Assembly: GCF_014648895.1 (NCBI RefSeq) | Contig: NZ_BMRZ01000004.1 | Span: 424,910-488,909 of the forward strand | Origin: Streptomyces tanashiensis | Lineage (GTDB): Bacteria > Actinomycetota > Actinomycetes > Streptomycetales > Streptomycetaceae | Direction: 5' to 3' | DNA: 64,000 nucleotides | Part shown: positions 14,816-23,936 of the stretch, in pieces | How positions within the stretch are numbered: position 1 is the first letter of the stretch | How the letters are laid out: each line of letters opens with the position of its first letter | Translations under genes and position numbers: made by a program | The notes under the pieces: model-generated | What the model saw: only the letters and a program-made list of their open reading frames with translations | What the model was told of the DNA's origin: nothing | The model's database searches: none

Positions 14816-15685
14816 ATGGCAGAGCTCACCCACGCGTCGACCTCCCGCACCGCCGAGGCGGCCGGGCTCACCCTCCACTACCACGAGGCCGCACCCGCGG
14901 ACCGGGCGGACGCCCCCGTCGTGATCATGCTCCACGGCGGCGGCCCCGGAGCCTCCGCCTGGAGCAACTTCGGCCGCAACCTCCCCGTGTTCGCCGCGCA
15001 CTTCCGCACGCTCCTCGTCGACCAGCCCTGCTTCGGCCGCTCCGACAAGCCGGTGCTCGACAAGGACTACTTCAGCTTCAGCGCCGGCGCCGTCGCCGCC
15101 CTCATGGACGAACTCGGCATCGAGCGGGCGCACTTCATCGGCAACTCCCTCGGCGGCGGCACGGCCGTCCGCATCGCCCTGAACCACCCGGACAAGGTCG
15201 GCAAGCTCCTCCTGATGGGACCCGGCGGGGTCTCCGTCAACCTCTTCGCCCCCGACCCGACCGAGGGCATCAAGCGGCTCTTCGAGTTCAACGCCTCGCC
15301 CGAGCCCACCAGGGAGCAGATGCGCGCCTTCCTCGGCGTCATGGCCTTCGACCAGTCGATCGTCACCGACGCACTCGTGGAGGAACGCTTCGCCTCGGCC
15401 ACCGACCCCGACACCCGGCTCGGCAGCGCCCGGATGGGCGCCTCCTTCGCGAACCCCGCCTGGGCCGAGGACACGATGCTCTGGCGCGAGGCGCACCGGA
15501 TCACCCAGCCGGTGCTGCTGACCTGGGGCCGCGAGGACCGCGTCAACCCCCTCGACGGCGCGCTGGTCGCCCTCAAGACCATCCCCGACGCGCGTCTGCA
15601 CGTCTTCCCGCACTGCGGCCACTGGGCCCAGACCGAGCAGGCCGACGAGTTCAACCGCCTCGCCGTCGACTTCTTCTCCCACTGA
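14816..15685 (+). CDS. hsaD: HsaD, meta-cleavage product (4,9-DSHA) hydrolase
   Basis: A 289-residue alpha/beta hydrolase of the C-C bond hydrolase group. It cleaves the HsaC product 4,9-DSHA into 2-hydroxyhexa-2,4-dienoate and DOHNAA, feeding HsaE and the HIP branch respectively. The oxyanion motif HGGGPGASAWSNF, the nucleophile S111 in GNSLGGG, the acid in GREDRVNP and the base His in CGHWAQTEQ are all visible. Length matches M. tuberculosis HsaD (291). It is placed 12 bp after hsaA2. Confidence 0.94.
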   Translation: MAELTHASTSRTAEAAGLTLHYHEAAPADRADAPVVIMLHGGGPGASAWSNFGRNLPVFAAHFRTLLVDQPCFGRSDKPVLDKDYFSFSAGAVAALMDELGIERAHFIGNSLGGGTAVRIALNHPDKVGKLLLMGPGGVSVNLFAPDPTEGIKRLFEFNASPEPTREQMRAFLGVMAFDQSIVTDALVEERFASATDPDTRLGSARMGASFANPAWAEDTMLWREAHRITQPVLLTWGREDRVNPLDGALVALKTIPDARLHVFPHCGHWAQTEQADEFNRLAVDFFSH

Positions 15686-15728
15686 ACCTTCCGAACCATC
15701 CGTACCTTCCACCGAAGAGGTGCACACC

Positions 15729-16622
15729 ATGGACATCCGTGCTCTCGGCTACCTCCGCCTGGAGACCACCACCCTGGACGAGTGGCGCCGCTACGCCCTC
15801 GACGTCCTCGGCATGGTGGAGGCGACCGGCACCACCGAGGACACCCTCTGCCTCCGCCTCGACGACCGCGCCCACCGCCTCGTCATCCAGGCCGGAGAGA
15901 GCGACCGGCTCCTCGCGGCCGGCTGGGAGGTGGCGAACGCCGCCGCGCTCGCCCGCGCCGCCGAGGAGCTGGAGGAGGCCGGCGTCGCCGTCAAGACCGC
16001 CGACCCCGCCGAGCTCGCCGAGCGCCGCGTCCAGGGCCTGATCCACGTCACGGACCCGGGCGGCAACCCCCTGGAGATCTACTGGGGCCAGGCGCAGGAC
16101 CACACCGCGCTCGGCACCCCGTACGGCAACCGCTTCGTCACCGGCGACCTGGGCCTCGGCCACGTCGTCCTCCCCGTGCCGGACATCGAGGCCGCCCTCG
16201 ACTTCTACGAGAACCTGCTCGGCTTCCAGCTGCGCGACTCCATGAAGCTGCCCCCGCAGGCCGTCCCGACCGCCACCGAGCAGCGGGACTTCCACTGGAT
16301 GCACTTCCTCAGCCCCAACCGCCGCCACCACAGCCTCGGCCTCTACCCCGGCGCCCTGCCCCCCGGCATCGTGCACTTCATGGTGGAGCTGGAGACCCTC
16401 GACGACGTGGGCCGGGGCCTCGACCGCATGCACGCCGCGGGCATCCCCATCGCGTCCAGCCTCGGCCGCCACACCAACGACCGCATGGTGTCCTTCTACG
16501 CCCAGGCCCCCGGCGGTTTCCAGGTCGAGTACGGCTGGGACGGCCTCGTCGTCGACCCCGCCACCTGGGTCGCGAAGGAGATCACCGCCGACAGCTTCTG
16601 GGGCCACCAGTGGAACGGCTGA
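15729..16622 (+). CDS. hsaC: HsaC, extradiol dioxygenase for 3,4-DHSA
   Basis: A 297-residue type I extradiol dioxygenase made of two vicinal-oxygen-chelate modules. It opens the catecholic steroid ring A by meta cleavage. The iron ligands lie in GHVVLPVPD (His), a second His in RRHHSLGLYP and a Glu in FQVEYGWDG. The N-terminal IRALGYLRLETT is characteristic of BphC/HsaC. A GTG at 15720 is in frame, but the ATG at 15729 follows AAGAGG and matches homologues. It overlaps hsaB by 13 bp. Confidence 0.94.
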   Translation: MDIRALGYLRLETTTLDEWRRYALDVLGMVEATGTTEDTLCLRLDDRAHRLVIQAGESDRLLAAGWEVANAAALARAAEELEEAGVAVKTADPAELAERRVQGLIHVTDPGGNPLEIYWGQAQDHTALGTPYGNRFVTGDLGLGHVVLPVPDIEAALDFYENLLGFQLRDSMKLPPQAVPTATEQRDFHWMHFLSPNRRHHSLGLYPGALPPGIVHFMVELETLDDVGRGLDRMHAAGIPIASSLGRHTNDRMVSFYAQAPGGFQVEYGWDGLVVDPATWVAKEITADSFWGHQWNG

Positions 16623-17098
16623 TCCCGCCCTCCGAGTTCCGGGACGTGCTCGGGCGCTTCGCCAGCGGCATCACGGTGGTGGCGACGCTCGACGCCGACA
16701 GCGCGGAGCCGGTCGGCTTCGCCTGCCAGTCCTTCGCCTCGCTCTCCCTCGACCCTCCGCTGGTCATGCTGGCCGTCGGCAAGAACTCCACCAGCTGGCC
16801 GAGGATCGAGCGGTCGGGCCGCTTCTGCGTCAACATCCTCGCCGAGGACCAGCGGGCCACCTGCGCCGCGCTGGGCCGCAGCGGCCCCGACAAGTTCGCC
16901 GGGGTGCCCTGGAGCGTCGGCGAGCGCGGCACCGTGCGCGTCGACGGAGCCCTCGCCCACGTGGAGTGCGAGCTCGACGCCGTGTACGAGGCCGGCGACC
17001 ACCATCTGGTCACCGCGCAGGTGGTGGCGCTCGACGCGGGCGAGGACGGCCGGCCGCTGCTGTTCTTCCGCAGCCGCTACGCCGTGGGCGCGTTCTGA
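16610..17098 (+). CDS. hsaB: HsaB, flavin reductase partner of HsaA
   Basis: A 162-residue FMN-binding split-barrel reductase that supplies reduced flavin to the HsaA hydroxylases. Seen are FRDVLGRFASGITVVAT, GFACQSFASLSLDPPLVM, FCVNILAEDQ and the C-terminal DHHLVTAQVV plus PLLFFRSRYA. The start is inferred as GTG at 16610 inside the hsaC 3' end, since no other start gives the full conserved N-terminus. The stop overlaps the next ATG as TGATG. With 162 residues it is slightly shorter than M. tuberculosis HsaB (187). Confidence 0.88.
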   Translation: MERLIPPSEFRDVLGRFASGITVVATLDADSAEPVGFACQSFASLSLDPPLVMLAVGKNSTSWPRIERSGRFCVNILAEDQRATCAALGRSGPDKFAGVPWSVGERGTVRVDGALAHVECELDAVYEAGDHHLVTAQVVALDAGEDGRPLLFFRSRYAVGAF

Positions 17099-17967
17099 TG
17101 CCCCTCGACGTGGAGAAGGCGCTCTCCGCGCCGCCGGTGCGCACCGAGGTCGCCTGGGACGAGCGCGACGTACGGCTCTATCACCTGGCGCTCGGCGCGG
17201 GCGTCCCCGAGACCGATCCGCGCGAACTGCGCTACGTGTACGAAGGACACGAGCGGGGCCTCCAGGTCCTGCCCACCTTCGGAGTCGTCGCGGGCGGCAC
17301 CGGCGGCGTCGGCTTCCAGGTCTTCGACCTGCCGGGCGTCGACATCGACCTGGCGGACGTGCTGCACGGCGGCCAGGAGATCACCGTGCACCGCCCGCTG
17401 CCCGTCGCCGCCCGCGCGACCGCGGTCACCCGGGCCGCGGCCGTGCACGACAAGGGCAGGGCCGCCGTCATCGTCCAGGAGTCCACCCTCCTCGGCGAGG
17501 ACGGAGAGCCGCTGATCACCCAGCGCAACCAGATCTTCGTCCACGGGGAGGGCGGCTTCGGCGGCGACCGCGGTCCCTCCGAGCGCCTCCCCGCGCCCGA
17601 CCGGGAACCCGATCTGGTGATGGAGATCCCGACGCTCCGTCAGCAGGCCCTGCTCTACCGGCTCACCGGGGACTGGAACCCGCTGCACGCCGACCCGGCC
17701 ACCGCCCGCACGGCGGGCCACGACCGGCCCATCCTGCACGGGCTCTGCTCCTTCGGGATGGCGGTCAAGGCCGTCACCGACCGACTGCTCGGCGGCGACG
17801 CGAGCGCGGTCGCCTCCTGCCGCACCCGCTTCGCCGGGGTCTTCCTCCCCGGCGAGACCCTGCGGTTGCGCGTCTGGGACACCCCCGACGGCCACCGGCT
17901 GACGGCCACGGCCGCGGACCGCGCGGACGCGCCGGTCCTCACCGACGCGCGGATCACCGCGCGATGA
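17098..17967 (+). CDS. MaoC-type (hydratase 2) enoyl-CoA hydratase, ChsH3/Rv3538-like
   Basis: A 289-residue double hot-dog protein. The second hot-dog carries the hydratase-2 motif YRLTGDWNPLHADP with catalytic Asp and His (about residues 185-200), followed by ILHGLCSFG. In M. tuberculosis the similarly sized Rv3538 lies beside kstD and hydrates a steroid side-chain enoyl-CoA; the gene here is also directly before kstD. The ATG overlaps the hsaB stop, so it belongs to the hsa operon. The exact enoyl-CoA substrate is not deducible. A strong hairpin follows. Confidence 0.85.
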   Translation: MPLDVEKALSAPPVRTEVAWDERDVRLYHLALGAGVPETDPRELRYVYEGHERGLQVLPTFGVVAGGTGGVGFQVFDLPGVDIDLADVLHGGQEITVHRPLPVAARATAVTRAAAVHDKGRAAVIVQESTLLGEDGEPLITQRNQIFVHGEGGFGGDRGPSERLPAPDREPDLVMEIPTLRQQALLYRLTGDWNPLHADPATARTAGHDRPILHGLCSFGMAVKAVTDRLLGGDASAVASCRTRFAGVFLPGETLRLRVWDTPDGHRLTATAADRADAPVLTDARITAR

Positions 17968-17969
17968 CC

Positions 17970-18007
17970 CGGCGGCCGGGGCGGGGGACGGCCCGCCCCG
18001 GCCGCCG
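17970..18007 (+). terminator. 16-bp stem-loop between the hsa operon and kstD
   Basis: Perfect GC-rich arms 17970-17985 and 17992-18007 flank a 6-nt loop right after the MaoC stop. A second smaller palindrome follows at 18020-18036 (CCCGTCC-GCC-GGACGGG). The arrangement suggests termination or attenuation before kstD, but no T-run is present. Confidence 0.65.
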
Positions 18008-18061
18008 ACCCACCCGGGGCCCGTCCGCCGGACGGGTCCCGTCACGACCAGGGAGAACGCG

Positions 18062-19741
18062 ATGAACGACACGTGGGACCACACGTACGACGTGGTGGTC
18101 GTCGGCTCCGGCGCCGCCGGCATGGCCGCGGCCATCACCGCCCGGCTGCGCGGCCTGACCGCCCTGGTGGTGGAGAAGACCGAGTACTACGGCGGCTCGA
18201 CCGCCCTGTCCGGCGGCGCGATCTGGGTCCCGGACAACTTCCACCTGGACGAGGCCGGTCTCGGCGACACCCCCGAGAAGGCCCGCGCCTACCTGGACGC
18301 CACCGTCGGCGACCGGGTCCCCGCCGCACGCAAGGACGCCTACGTCGCCCACGGGCCGCGGATGGTGCGCGAGCTCCACGACCGCACCGACGTGCGGTTC
18401 GTCTACACCCCCGGCTACTCCGACTACTACCCCGAGCGGCTCGGCGGGTACCCGCAGGGCCGCTCCGTCGAACCGCAGGTCTTCGACTTCAGGAAGCTCG
18501 GCCCCGAGCAGCGCGCCACCATGCGCCGCGCCGGGCTCCCCACGTACGGCCTCACCATCACCTCCAAGGACTTCCGGCAGCTGAACATGGTCGGACGCAC
18601 CTGGGCCGGCCGCCGCACCGCCGTCAAGGTCGGCGCCCAGGCGGTCAAGGCCCGGCTCTCCGGCCAGGAGCCGCTCTCCCTCGGCGAGGCGCTGATCGCC
18701 CGCATGCGGCACTCCCTCGACACCCTCGGCGGCGAACTGTGGCTCTCCGCCCCGCTGACCGGACTCGTCGAGGAGGGCGGCAGGGTCACCGGCGTCCGCG
18801 TCACCAGGGACGGCCGGATGCTCACGATCCGGGCGAACGGCGGTGTCGTGCTCGCCTCCGGAGGCTTCTCCCACGACCAGCGGCTCCGCGAGAAGCACCT
18901 GCCGGCGCCCACCTCCACCGAGTGGAGCTCCGCGGCCGAAGGACAGACCGGCGACGCCCTGGAACCGGCCGTGGCCCTCGGCGCCGCGACCGACCTGATG
19001 GACCGGGTCTGGGGCGCGCCCTCGGTCGTGCCCCCGGACGGGAAGCCGTTCTTCCTCGTCGCCGACCGCGGCATCCCCGGCATGGTGATCGTGAACCAGG
19101 CGGGGGAGCGCTACGCCAACGAAGCCGCCCCGTACCACGAGTTCGTCGACGCCATGTACGCGAACGACCGGCCCGGGGCGAGCACCGTGCCGTCCTGGCT
19201 GATCCTCGACGCCACCGCCAAGGCCCGCTACATCTTCATGGGCCTCTTCCCTGGCCAGGCGTTCCCCAAGCCGTGGCTGGAGAGCGGCTTCGTGAAGAGG
19301 GCCGCGACCGTCGAGGAGCTGGCCGCGCGCATCGACGCCGCCCCCGAGCGGCTGCGCGCCACCGTCGACCGCTTCAACGGCTTCGCCCGCGCCGGCCGCG
19401 ACGAGGACTTCCACCGCGGCGAGAGCGTCTACGACCGCTACTACGGCGACCCGACGCTGCCCCGGCCCAACCTGGCGCCGCTGGAGAAGGGCCCGTACTA
19501 CGCGGTCCCCGTCCACCCGGGCGACATCGGCACCAAGGGCGGTCTCGTCACCGACGCCACGGCCCGCGTGCTGCGCGAGGACGGCAGCGCCATCGACGGC
19601 CTGTACGCCTCCGGCAACGTCTCCTCCGCCGTCATGGGGGAGACCTACCCGGGCCCCGGCGCGACCATCGGCCCCGCCATGACCTTCAGCTGGCTCGCGG
19701 TCGACGACATCGCCCGTACGCGCTCCAGCGAGGCGCGGTGA
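18062..19741 (+). CDS. kstD: KstD, 3-ketosteroid delta1-dehydrogenase
   Basis: A 559-residue FAD flavoprotein that introduces the 1,2-double bond into 3-keto-4-ene steroids, for example AD to ADD. The N-terminal Rossmann motif is VVVVGSGAAGMAAAI, followed by YYGGSTALSGGAIWVP. The C-terminal catalytic segment YYAVPVHPGDIGTKGGL holds the Tyr and Gly that bind the 3-keto group. GLYASGNVSSAVMGETYPGPG closes the FAD site. Length is a little greater than Rhodococcus KstD1 (about 510). GAGGCCG-type bases do not appear; a GGGAGAAC ribosome-binding site precedes the ATG. It is coupled by GTGA to the SDR downstream. Confidence 0.93.
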   Translation: MNDTWDHTYDVVVVGSGAAGMAAAITARLRGLTALVVEKTEYYGGSTALSGGAIWVPDNFHLDEAGLGDTPEKARAYLDATVGDRVPAARKDAYVAHGPRMVRELHDRTDVRFVYTPGYSDYYPERLGGYPQGRSVEPQVFDFRKLGPEQRATMRRAGLPTYGLTITSKDFRQLNMVGRTWAGRRTAVKVGAQAVKARLSGQEPLSLGEALIARMRHSLDTLGGELWLSAPLTGLVEEGGRVTGVRVTRDGRMLTIRANGGVVLASGGFSHDQRLREKHLPAPTSTEWSSAAEGQTGDALEPAVALGAATDLMDRVWGAPSVVPPDGKPFFLVADRGIPGMVIVNQAGERYANEAAPYHEFVDAMYANDRPGASTVPSWLILDATAKARYIFMGLFPGQAFPKPWLESGFVKRAATVEELAARIDAAPERLRATVDRFNGFARAGRDEDFHRGESVYDRYYGDPTLPRPNLAPLEKGPYYAVPVHPGDIGTKGGLVTDATARVLREDGSAIDGLYASGNVSSAVMGETYPGPGATIGPAMTFSWLAVDDIARTRSSEAR

Positions 19742-20520
19742 GCGGCCCGATGACGGATCTGCGGGGCAGGACGGTCATCATCACCGGCGGGGCGCGGGGG
19801 ATCGGCGCGGAGGCCGGCCGCGAGGCCGTCGAGTCCGGCGCGCGGGTCGTGCTCACCGACGTACGGGAGGAGGAGGGGCGAGCGGCGGCCGAACGGCTCG
19901 GCGGTCACGCCCGGTTCGTCCGCCACGACGTCACCTCCGAGGACGCATGGCGCGCGGTCGTCGACTTCACGGTCGACGCCTTCGGCCGGGTGGACGGCCT
20001 CGTCAACAACGCGGGCATCTCCGGCGGTTCCCACCGCCTGGAGGAGCAGACCGCCGAGGCGTTCCGCCGGGTCCTCGACATCGACCTCACCGGGGTCTTC
20101 CTCGGCATGCGGGCCGTGATCCCGGCGATGAGGCGGAACGGCGGCGGCTCCATCGTCAACATCTCCTCCGCGGCCGGCCTCATGGGCCTGGCGAGGACCG
20201 CCGGCTACGGCGCGGCCAAGTGGGGTGTGCGCGGGCTCACCAAGCTCGGCGCGGTGGAGCTCGGAGCCGACCGGATCCGCGTCAACTCCGTACACCCCGG
20301 CATGATCCACACCCCGATGACCGCCCATGTGGGCATCGAGCGGGGCGAGGGCAAGTACCCGCACACACCGATGGGCCGGGTCGGCGAGCCCCGGGAGATC
20401 GCGCGGGCGGTCGCCTTCCTGCTCTCGGACGCCGCCTCGTACGTCACCGGCGCCGAGCTCGCCGTCGACGGCGGCTGGACGACCGGCCCGACCCTCCGAG
20501 CGATCGAGGAGAACCGCTGA
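19738..20520 (+). CDS. 3alpha,20beta-hydroxysteroid dehydrogenase (SDR)
   Basis: A 260-residue SDR closely resembling the crystallised Streptomyces 3alpha,20beta-HSD. Shared stretches include RGRTVIITGGARGIGAEAGR, DGLVNNAGIS, GSIVNISSAAGLMGLA, the catalytic YGAAKWGVRGLTKL, RIRVNSVHPGMIHTPMTA and the C-terminal YVTGAELAVDGGWTTGPT. That enzyme reduces the C20 ketone of pregnanes/cortisone and the C3 ketone of androstanes with NADH. The GTG at 19738 overlaps the kstD stop; an ATG at 19750 is the alternative start and gives 256 residues. It forms a tandem with a paralogous SDR. Confidence 0.88.
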   Translation: MSGPMTDLRGRTVIITGGARGIGAEAGREAVESGARVVLTDVREEEGRAAAERLGGHARFVRHDVTSEDAWRAVVDFTVDAFGRVDGLVNNAGISGGSHRLEEQTAEAFRRVLDIDLTGVFLGMRAVIPAMRRNGGGSIVNISSAAGLMGLARTAGYGAAKWGVRGLTKLGAVELGADRIRVNSVHPGMIHTPMTAHVGIERGEGKYPHTPMGRVGEPREIARAVAFLLSDAASYVTGAELAVDGGWTTGPTLRAIEENR

Positions 20521-21284
20521 TGCCCGTCGATCTGACAGGAAAGGTCGCGCTGGTCACCGGCGCGGCCCGCGGCATGGGCGAGGCCGAGGCCCGCCTGTTC
20601 GCCGCGCTCGGCGCGAAGGTCGTCCTCACCGACGTCCTGGAGGCGGAGGGGGAGGAGACGGCCGCCTCCCTCGGCGCCGCCGCCCGGTTCGTACGCCACG
20701 ACGTGACCGACGAGGAGTCCTGGGCGGCAGCCGTGGCCGCCGCCTTGGACGCCTTCGGCAGGCTCGACGTCCTCGTCAACAACGCCGCGATCTACTCCAC
20801 CTCGCCCATCACGGAGGAGGACCCGGCCCGCCTGGACGCCATCCTCCGCGTCAACCTCGTCGGCCCGTTCCTCGGCGTCCGCGCCGTCGCCGGCGCGATG
20901 AGGGAGACCGGCGGCGGTTCCATCGTCAACATCTCCTCGCAGGCCGGCCTCCAGGGCATCTGGGGGCACGGCGCGTACGGGGCCGCGAAATGGGGGCTGC
21001 GCGGTCTGACCCGGACGGCCGCGCTCGAACTCGGAGCGGACGGCATCCGGGTCAACTCCGTCCATCCCGGGGCCATCGCCACGGCGATGACCGCCCATCT
21101 GGGCACCAAGGAGCATCCCGGCACACCGCTGGGACGCGTGGGGGAACCCGAGGAGGTCGCCCGGCTCGTCGCCTTCCTCGCCTCCGACGAATCCTCCTAC
21201 CTCTCCGGCGCCGAACTCGCCGTGGACGGCGGCGCGTCGGCGGGCCGCATGCCCCTCCTCACCCCGAAGGGAACGGACACGTGA
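20520..21284 (+). CDS. Second hydroxysteroid-type SDR, paralogue of the 3alpha,20beta-HSD
   Basis: A 254-residue SDR with TGAARGMGEAEARL, NNAAIYS, GGGSIVNISSQAGLQG, the catalytic YGAAKWGLRGLTRT and NSVHPGAIATAMTA. It is clearly related to the gene before it but has no KYPHTPMG-type insertion and differs in the substrate loop. It is likely a hydroxysteroid dehydrogenase for another position, perhaps 17beta-OH or 3-OH; the specificity is not visible. ATG overlaps the previous stop (TGATG). Its own stop overlaps the GTG of the esterase. Confidence 0.82.
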   Translation: MPVDLTGKVALVTGAARGMGEAEARLFAALGAKVVLTDVLEAEGEETAASLGAAARFVRHDVTDEESWAAAVAAALDAFGRLDVLVNNAAIYSTSPITEEDPARLDAILRVNLVGPFLGVRAVAGAMRETGGGSIVNISSQAGLQGIWGHGAYGAAKWGLRGLTRTAALELGADGIRVNSVHPGAIATAMTAHLGTKEHPGTPLGRVGEPEEVARLVAFLASDESSYLSGAELAVDGGASAGRMPLLTPKGTDT

Positions 21285-22192
21285 ACCGACCCGCCCCCGA
21301 GGTCCAGGCGGTCATCGACCTCGCCACCGCCGGCTTTCCCCCGCTGGCCACGGAGATGACGGACATCACCGAGGTACGCGCCTTCTTCGCCGCCCGCCCC
21401 CGGCCGGCCGTCCCCCCGCCCCCCGTAGCCCGCGTCGCGGACGAGGACGCCGACGGCGTGCCCGTCCGCGTCTACGACCCGGGTCTCCACGAGACCGCCC
21501 CCGTGATCGTGTTCTGTCACGGGGGCGGCTTCGTCCTCTGCGACCTCGACAGCCACGACCCCTTCTGCCGCTCCCTCGCCCTCGCCACGGAGGCGATCGT
21601 CGTCTCCGTCGACTACCGCCGTGCCCCCGAGCACCCCTTCCCCGCCGCTCCCGAGGACGCCTACACGGCCCTGCTGTGGGCGGCGGCGGCCTTCCCGGGC
21701 CGCCGGATCGCCGTCGCGGGGGACAGCGCGGGCGCCAACCTCGCCACGGTCCTCACCCTGCTCTCCCGCGACCGGGGCGGACCCGGGATCACCTGCCAGG
21801 CGCTCTACTACCCGATGCTCGACCCCACCCGCTCCCGCCCGTCGCACCGGGAGAACGCCCAGGGCTACTTCCTCACCGCCGACCACCTGCGCTGGTACTG
21901 GGACGGCTACCTGGCCTCCCCGGCGGACCGCACCAGCCCCTACGCGGCCCCGCTGGCGGGGGCCGACCTGTCCGGACTCCCGCCGGCCCAGCTGGTCACC
22001 GCCGGCTTCGACCCCCTGCGGGACGACGGCCTGGCGTACGCGGAGGCCCTGGCCGCCGCGGGCGTCCCCGTGGAGGCCCGCCACCACCCCGGGATGTTCC
22101 ACGGATTCCTCTCCATGGCGGGCGCCCTGCCCGCGGCGGCCGAGGCCCGTGAGACCGCCTTCGCCGCTCTCCGCGAGGCCCTCAGGCGCTGA
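21281..22192 (+). CDS. HSL-family carboxylesterase/lipase, possible steroid-ester hydrolase
   Basis: A 303-residue alpha/beta hydrolase of the hormone-sensitive-lipase family. The oxyanion motif HGGGFVLCDLDSHD (about residues 81-94), nucleophile in GDSAGANLA, acid in GFDPLRDDG and His in GMFHGFLSM form a complete catalytic set. It is last in the kstD-SDR-SDR unit. A steroid Baeyer-Villiger enzyme lies just beyond the terminator, so hydrolysis of the ester it would make (testosterone acetate type) is a reasonable inference. The family also acts on many short acyl esters. GTG start, GTGA-coupled. Confidence 0.85.
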   Translation: MNRPAPEVQAVIDLATAGFPPLATEMTDITEVRAFFAARPRPAVPPPPVARVADEDADGVPVRVYDPGLHETAPVIVFCHGGGFVLCDLDSHDPFCRSLALATEAIVVSVDYRRAPEHPFPAAPEDAYTALLWAAAAFPGRRIAVAGDSAGANLATVLTLLSRDRGGPGITCQALYYPMLDPTRSRPSHRENAQGYFLTADHLRWYWDGYLASPADRTSPYAAPLAGADLSGLPPAQLVTAGFDPLRDDGLAYAEALAAAGVPVEARHHPGMFHGFLSMAGALPAAAEARETAFAALREALRR

Positions 22193-22210
22193 CCGCGTGC
22201 CCGCGCGCGT

Positions 22211-22252
22211 GCGCCCCGCCCCCACCCGACGAGGTGGGGGCGGGGCGCTTTT
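22211..22252. terminator. Strong intrinsic terminator between convergent units
   Basis: Perfect 16-bp GC-rich arms (22211-22226 and 22233-22248), a 6-nt loop and a TTTT run. It ends the kstD-esterase operon; the stem would also serve the converging BVMO transcript. Confidence 0.9.
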
Positions 22253-22300
22253 CACGCGTCGGCCCGGATCGGCCCCGCATCAGGCCGTATCGGCCCCGCA

Positions 22301-23923
22301 TCAGCCCTTATCTGCCCGTATCAGGGCAAACCCCTTGTATCCCGAGGCCGCCACGTCCGCGATGATCTCCCCGTACACGCCGAAGCCGCCGATGAACGGC
22401 ATGAACACCCGTGGCTTCCCGGGGATGTTGGCCCCCAGGTACCAGGAGTCGGCCTCCGGGAACAGCGTGGCGGCGGCCCGGTCGCGGCACTGCGCCACCC
22501 ACTGGTCGACGGCCTCCTCGCTCGCCTCGATCGCGCGGTAGCCGTGCTCGTCCAGGTGGCGCAGGCAGTCGCCGAGCCAGTCGCCGTGCTGCTCGGCGCA
22601 GAGCACGACGTTGGCCATGACGGACGGGCTGCCGGCGCCCGTGAGGCTGAACAGGTTCGGGAAGCCGTCGACGCCCAGGCCCAGATAGGTGCGCGGACCC
22701 CCGCTCCAGGCGTCCTTCAGACGCCGGCCGCCCCGCCCGCGGACGTCGACCCGGTCGATCGCGCCGGTCATGGCGTCGAAACCGGTGGCGAACACGATCG
22801 CGTCCAGCTCCACCCGGGTGCCGTCGGCCAGCACGATCCCGGTGGCGTCGATCCGTTCGATCGCGTTCTCCCGCAGGCTCAGGAGGCGCACGTCCGCGCG
22901 GTTGAACGTCTCGTAGTAGTGCGAGTCGGTGACGATCCGCTTGGTGCCGATCGGATGGTCCGTGGGCACCAGCAGGTCCGCGACGGCCGGGTCCTCGACG
23001 AGCGCGCGGACCTTCTCCTCCCAGAACGCGCGCGCCTCGTCGTTCGCCGCGCGGTCGGTGAGCTGGTCGGGGAAGGTCTTCGAGTACAGGACGCCGCCGA
23101 GCTCCCAGCGCTCCTCGAACGCGGCCCGCCGCTCGTCGGGGGACACGGCGAACGTCGCCGACGGGTGCGCCGCGTGCGGCGAGCCGCCGCCGCTGAGGCG
23201 CGAGAGCCGCCGCCGCTCGGCGTAGCCGGCCTTCTGCCGGCGGCGCGTCTCGTCGTCCAGGGGCTTGTTGCCCGCGGGGATGCTGAAGTTGGCGCTGCGC
23301 TGGAAGACGGTGAGGTGCGCCGCCTGCTCGGCGATCAGCGGGACCGCCTGGATGCCGGAGGAGCCGGTGCCGATCACGCCGACGCGCAGGCCGCCGAAGT
23401 CGACGCCCTCGTGCGGCCAGGAGCCGGTGTGGTACGTGGCGCCGGCGAACTCCCCGGCCCCCGGGATGTCCGGCACGTGGGCGCTGGAGAGGCAGCCGGT
23501 GGCGAACACGCAGAACCGGGCCGACACCACCTCGCCGGCGTCCGTGCGGACCGTCCAGCGCAGCGTCTCCTCGTCGAGCTCGGCCGAGGTCACCGAGGTC
23601 GCGAAGGTGTAGCTGCGGCGCAGGTCGAAGCGGTCGGCGACGTGGTGCAGATAGCGGACGATCTCGGGCTGCGTGGCGTACTTCTCGCTCCAGTCCCACT
23701 CCTGCTGGAGCTCCTCGTCGAAGGAGTAGGAGTAGTCCACGGACTCCACGTCGCAGCGGGCGCCGGGGTAGCGGTTCCAGTACCAGACGCCGCCCACGTC
23801 GTCCCCGCGCTCGAAGCCGCGCACACTGTGGCCGAGACCGCGCAGCTTGTGCACGGCGTACAGCCCCGTGACACCCGCTCCGACGACGACGACGTCGACG
23901 TACTCGGTGGTGCTGTCGTTCAC
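22301..23923 (-). CDS. Type I Baeyer-Villiger steroid monooxygenase
   Basis: A 540-residue FAD/NADPH flavoprotein. The two Rossmann motifs are VVVVGAGVTGLYAVH and GVIGTGSSGIQAVPL, and the BVMO fingerprint FxGxxxHTGxWP appears as FAGATYHTGSWPHE. The sequence strongly resembles Rhodococcus rhodochrous steroid monooxygenase, including VWYWNRYPGARCDVESVDYS, SANFSIPAGN.PLDD and SWYLGANIPGKPRVFMPF. That enzyme turns progesterone into testosterone acetate. The GTG at 23923 follows GAGGAGAG; upstream in-frame starts lie inside fadD3. It is 13 bp after fadD3 in the same operon. Confidence 0.9.
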   Translation of the reverse strand: MNDSTTEYVDVVVVGAGVTGLYAVHKLRGLGHSVRGFERGDDVGGVWYWNRYPGARCDVESVDYSYSFDEELQQEWDWSEKYATQPEIVRYLHHVADRFDLRRSYTFATSVTSAELDEETLRWTVRTDAGEVVSARFCVFATGCLSSAHVPDIPGAGEFAGATYHTGSWPHEGVDFGGLRVGVIGTGSSGIQAVPLIAEQAAHLTVFQRSANFSIPAGNKPLDDETRRRQKAGYAERRRLSRLSGGGSPHAAHPSATFAVSPDERRAAFEERWELGGVLYSKTFPDQLTDRAANDEARAFWEEKVRALVEDPAVADLLVPTDHPIGTKRIVTDSHYYETFNRADVRLLSLRENAIERIDATGIVLADGTRVELDAIVFATGFDAMTGAIDRVDVRGRGGRRLKDAWSGGPRTYLGLGVDGFPNLFSLTGAGSPSVMANVVLCAEQHGDWLGDCLRHLDEHGYRAIEASEEAVDQWVAQCRDRAAATLFPEADSWYLGANIPGKPRVFMPFIGGFGVYGEIIADVAASGYKGFALIRADKG

Positions 23924-23936
23924 GTTCGTACTCTCC

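Noticed and set aside
12164..15736. Long minus-strand frame (1190 codons) opposite the hsa genes
   Set aside because: Antisense shadow with low-complexity composition; the plus strand encodes clear HsaA and HsaD proteins.
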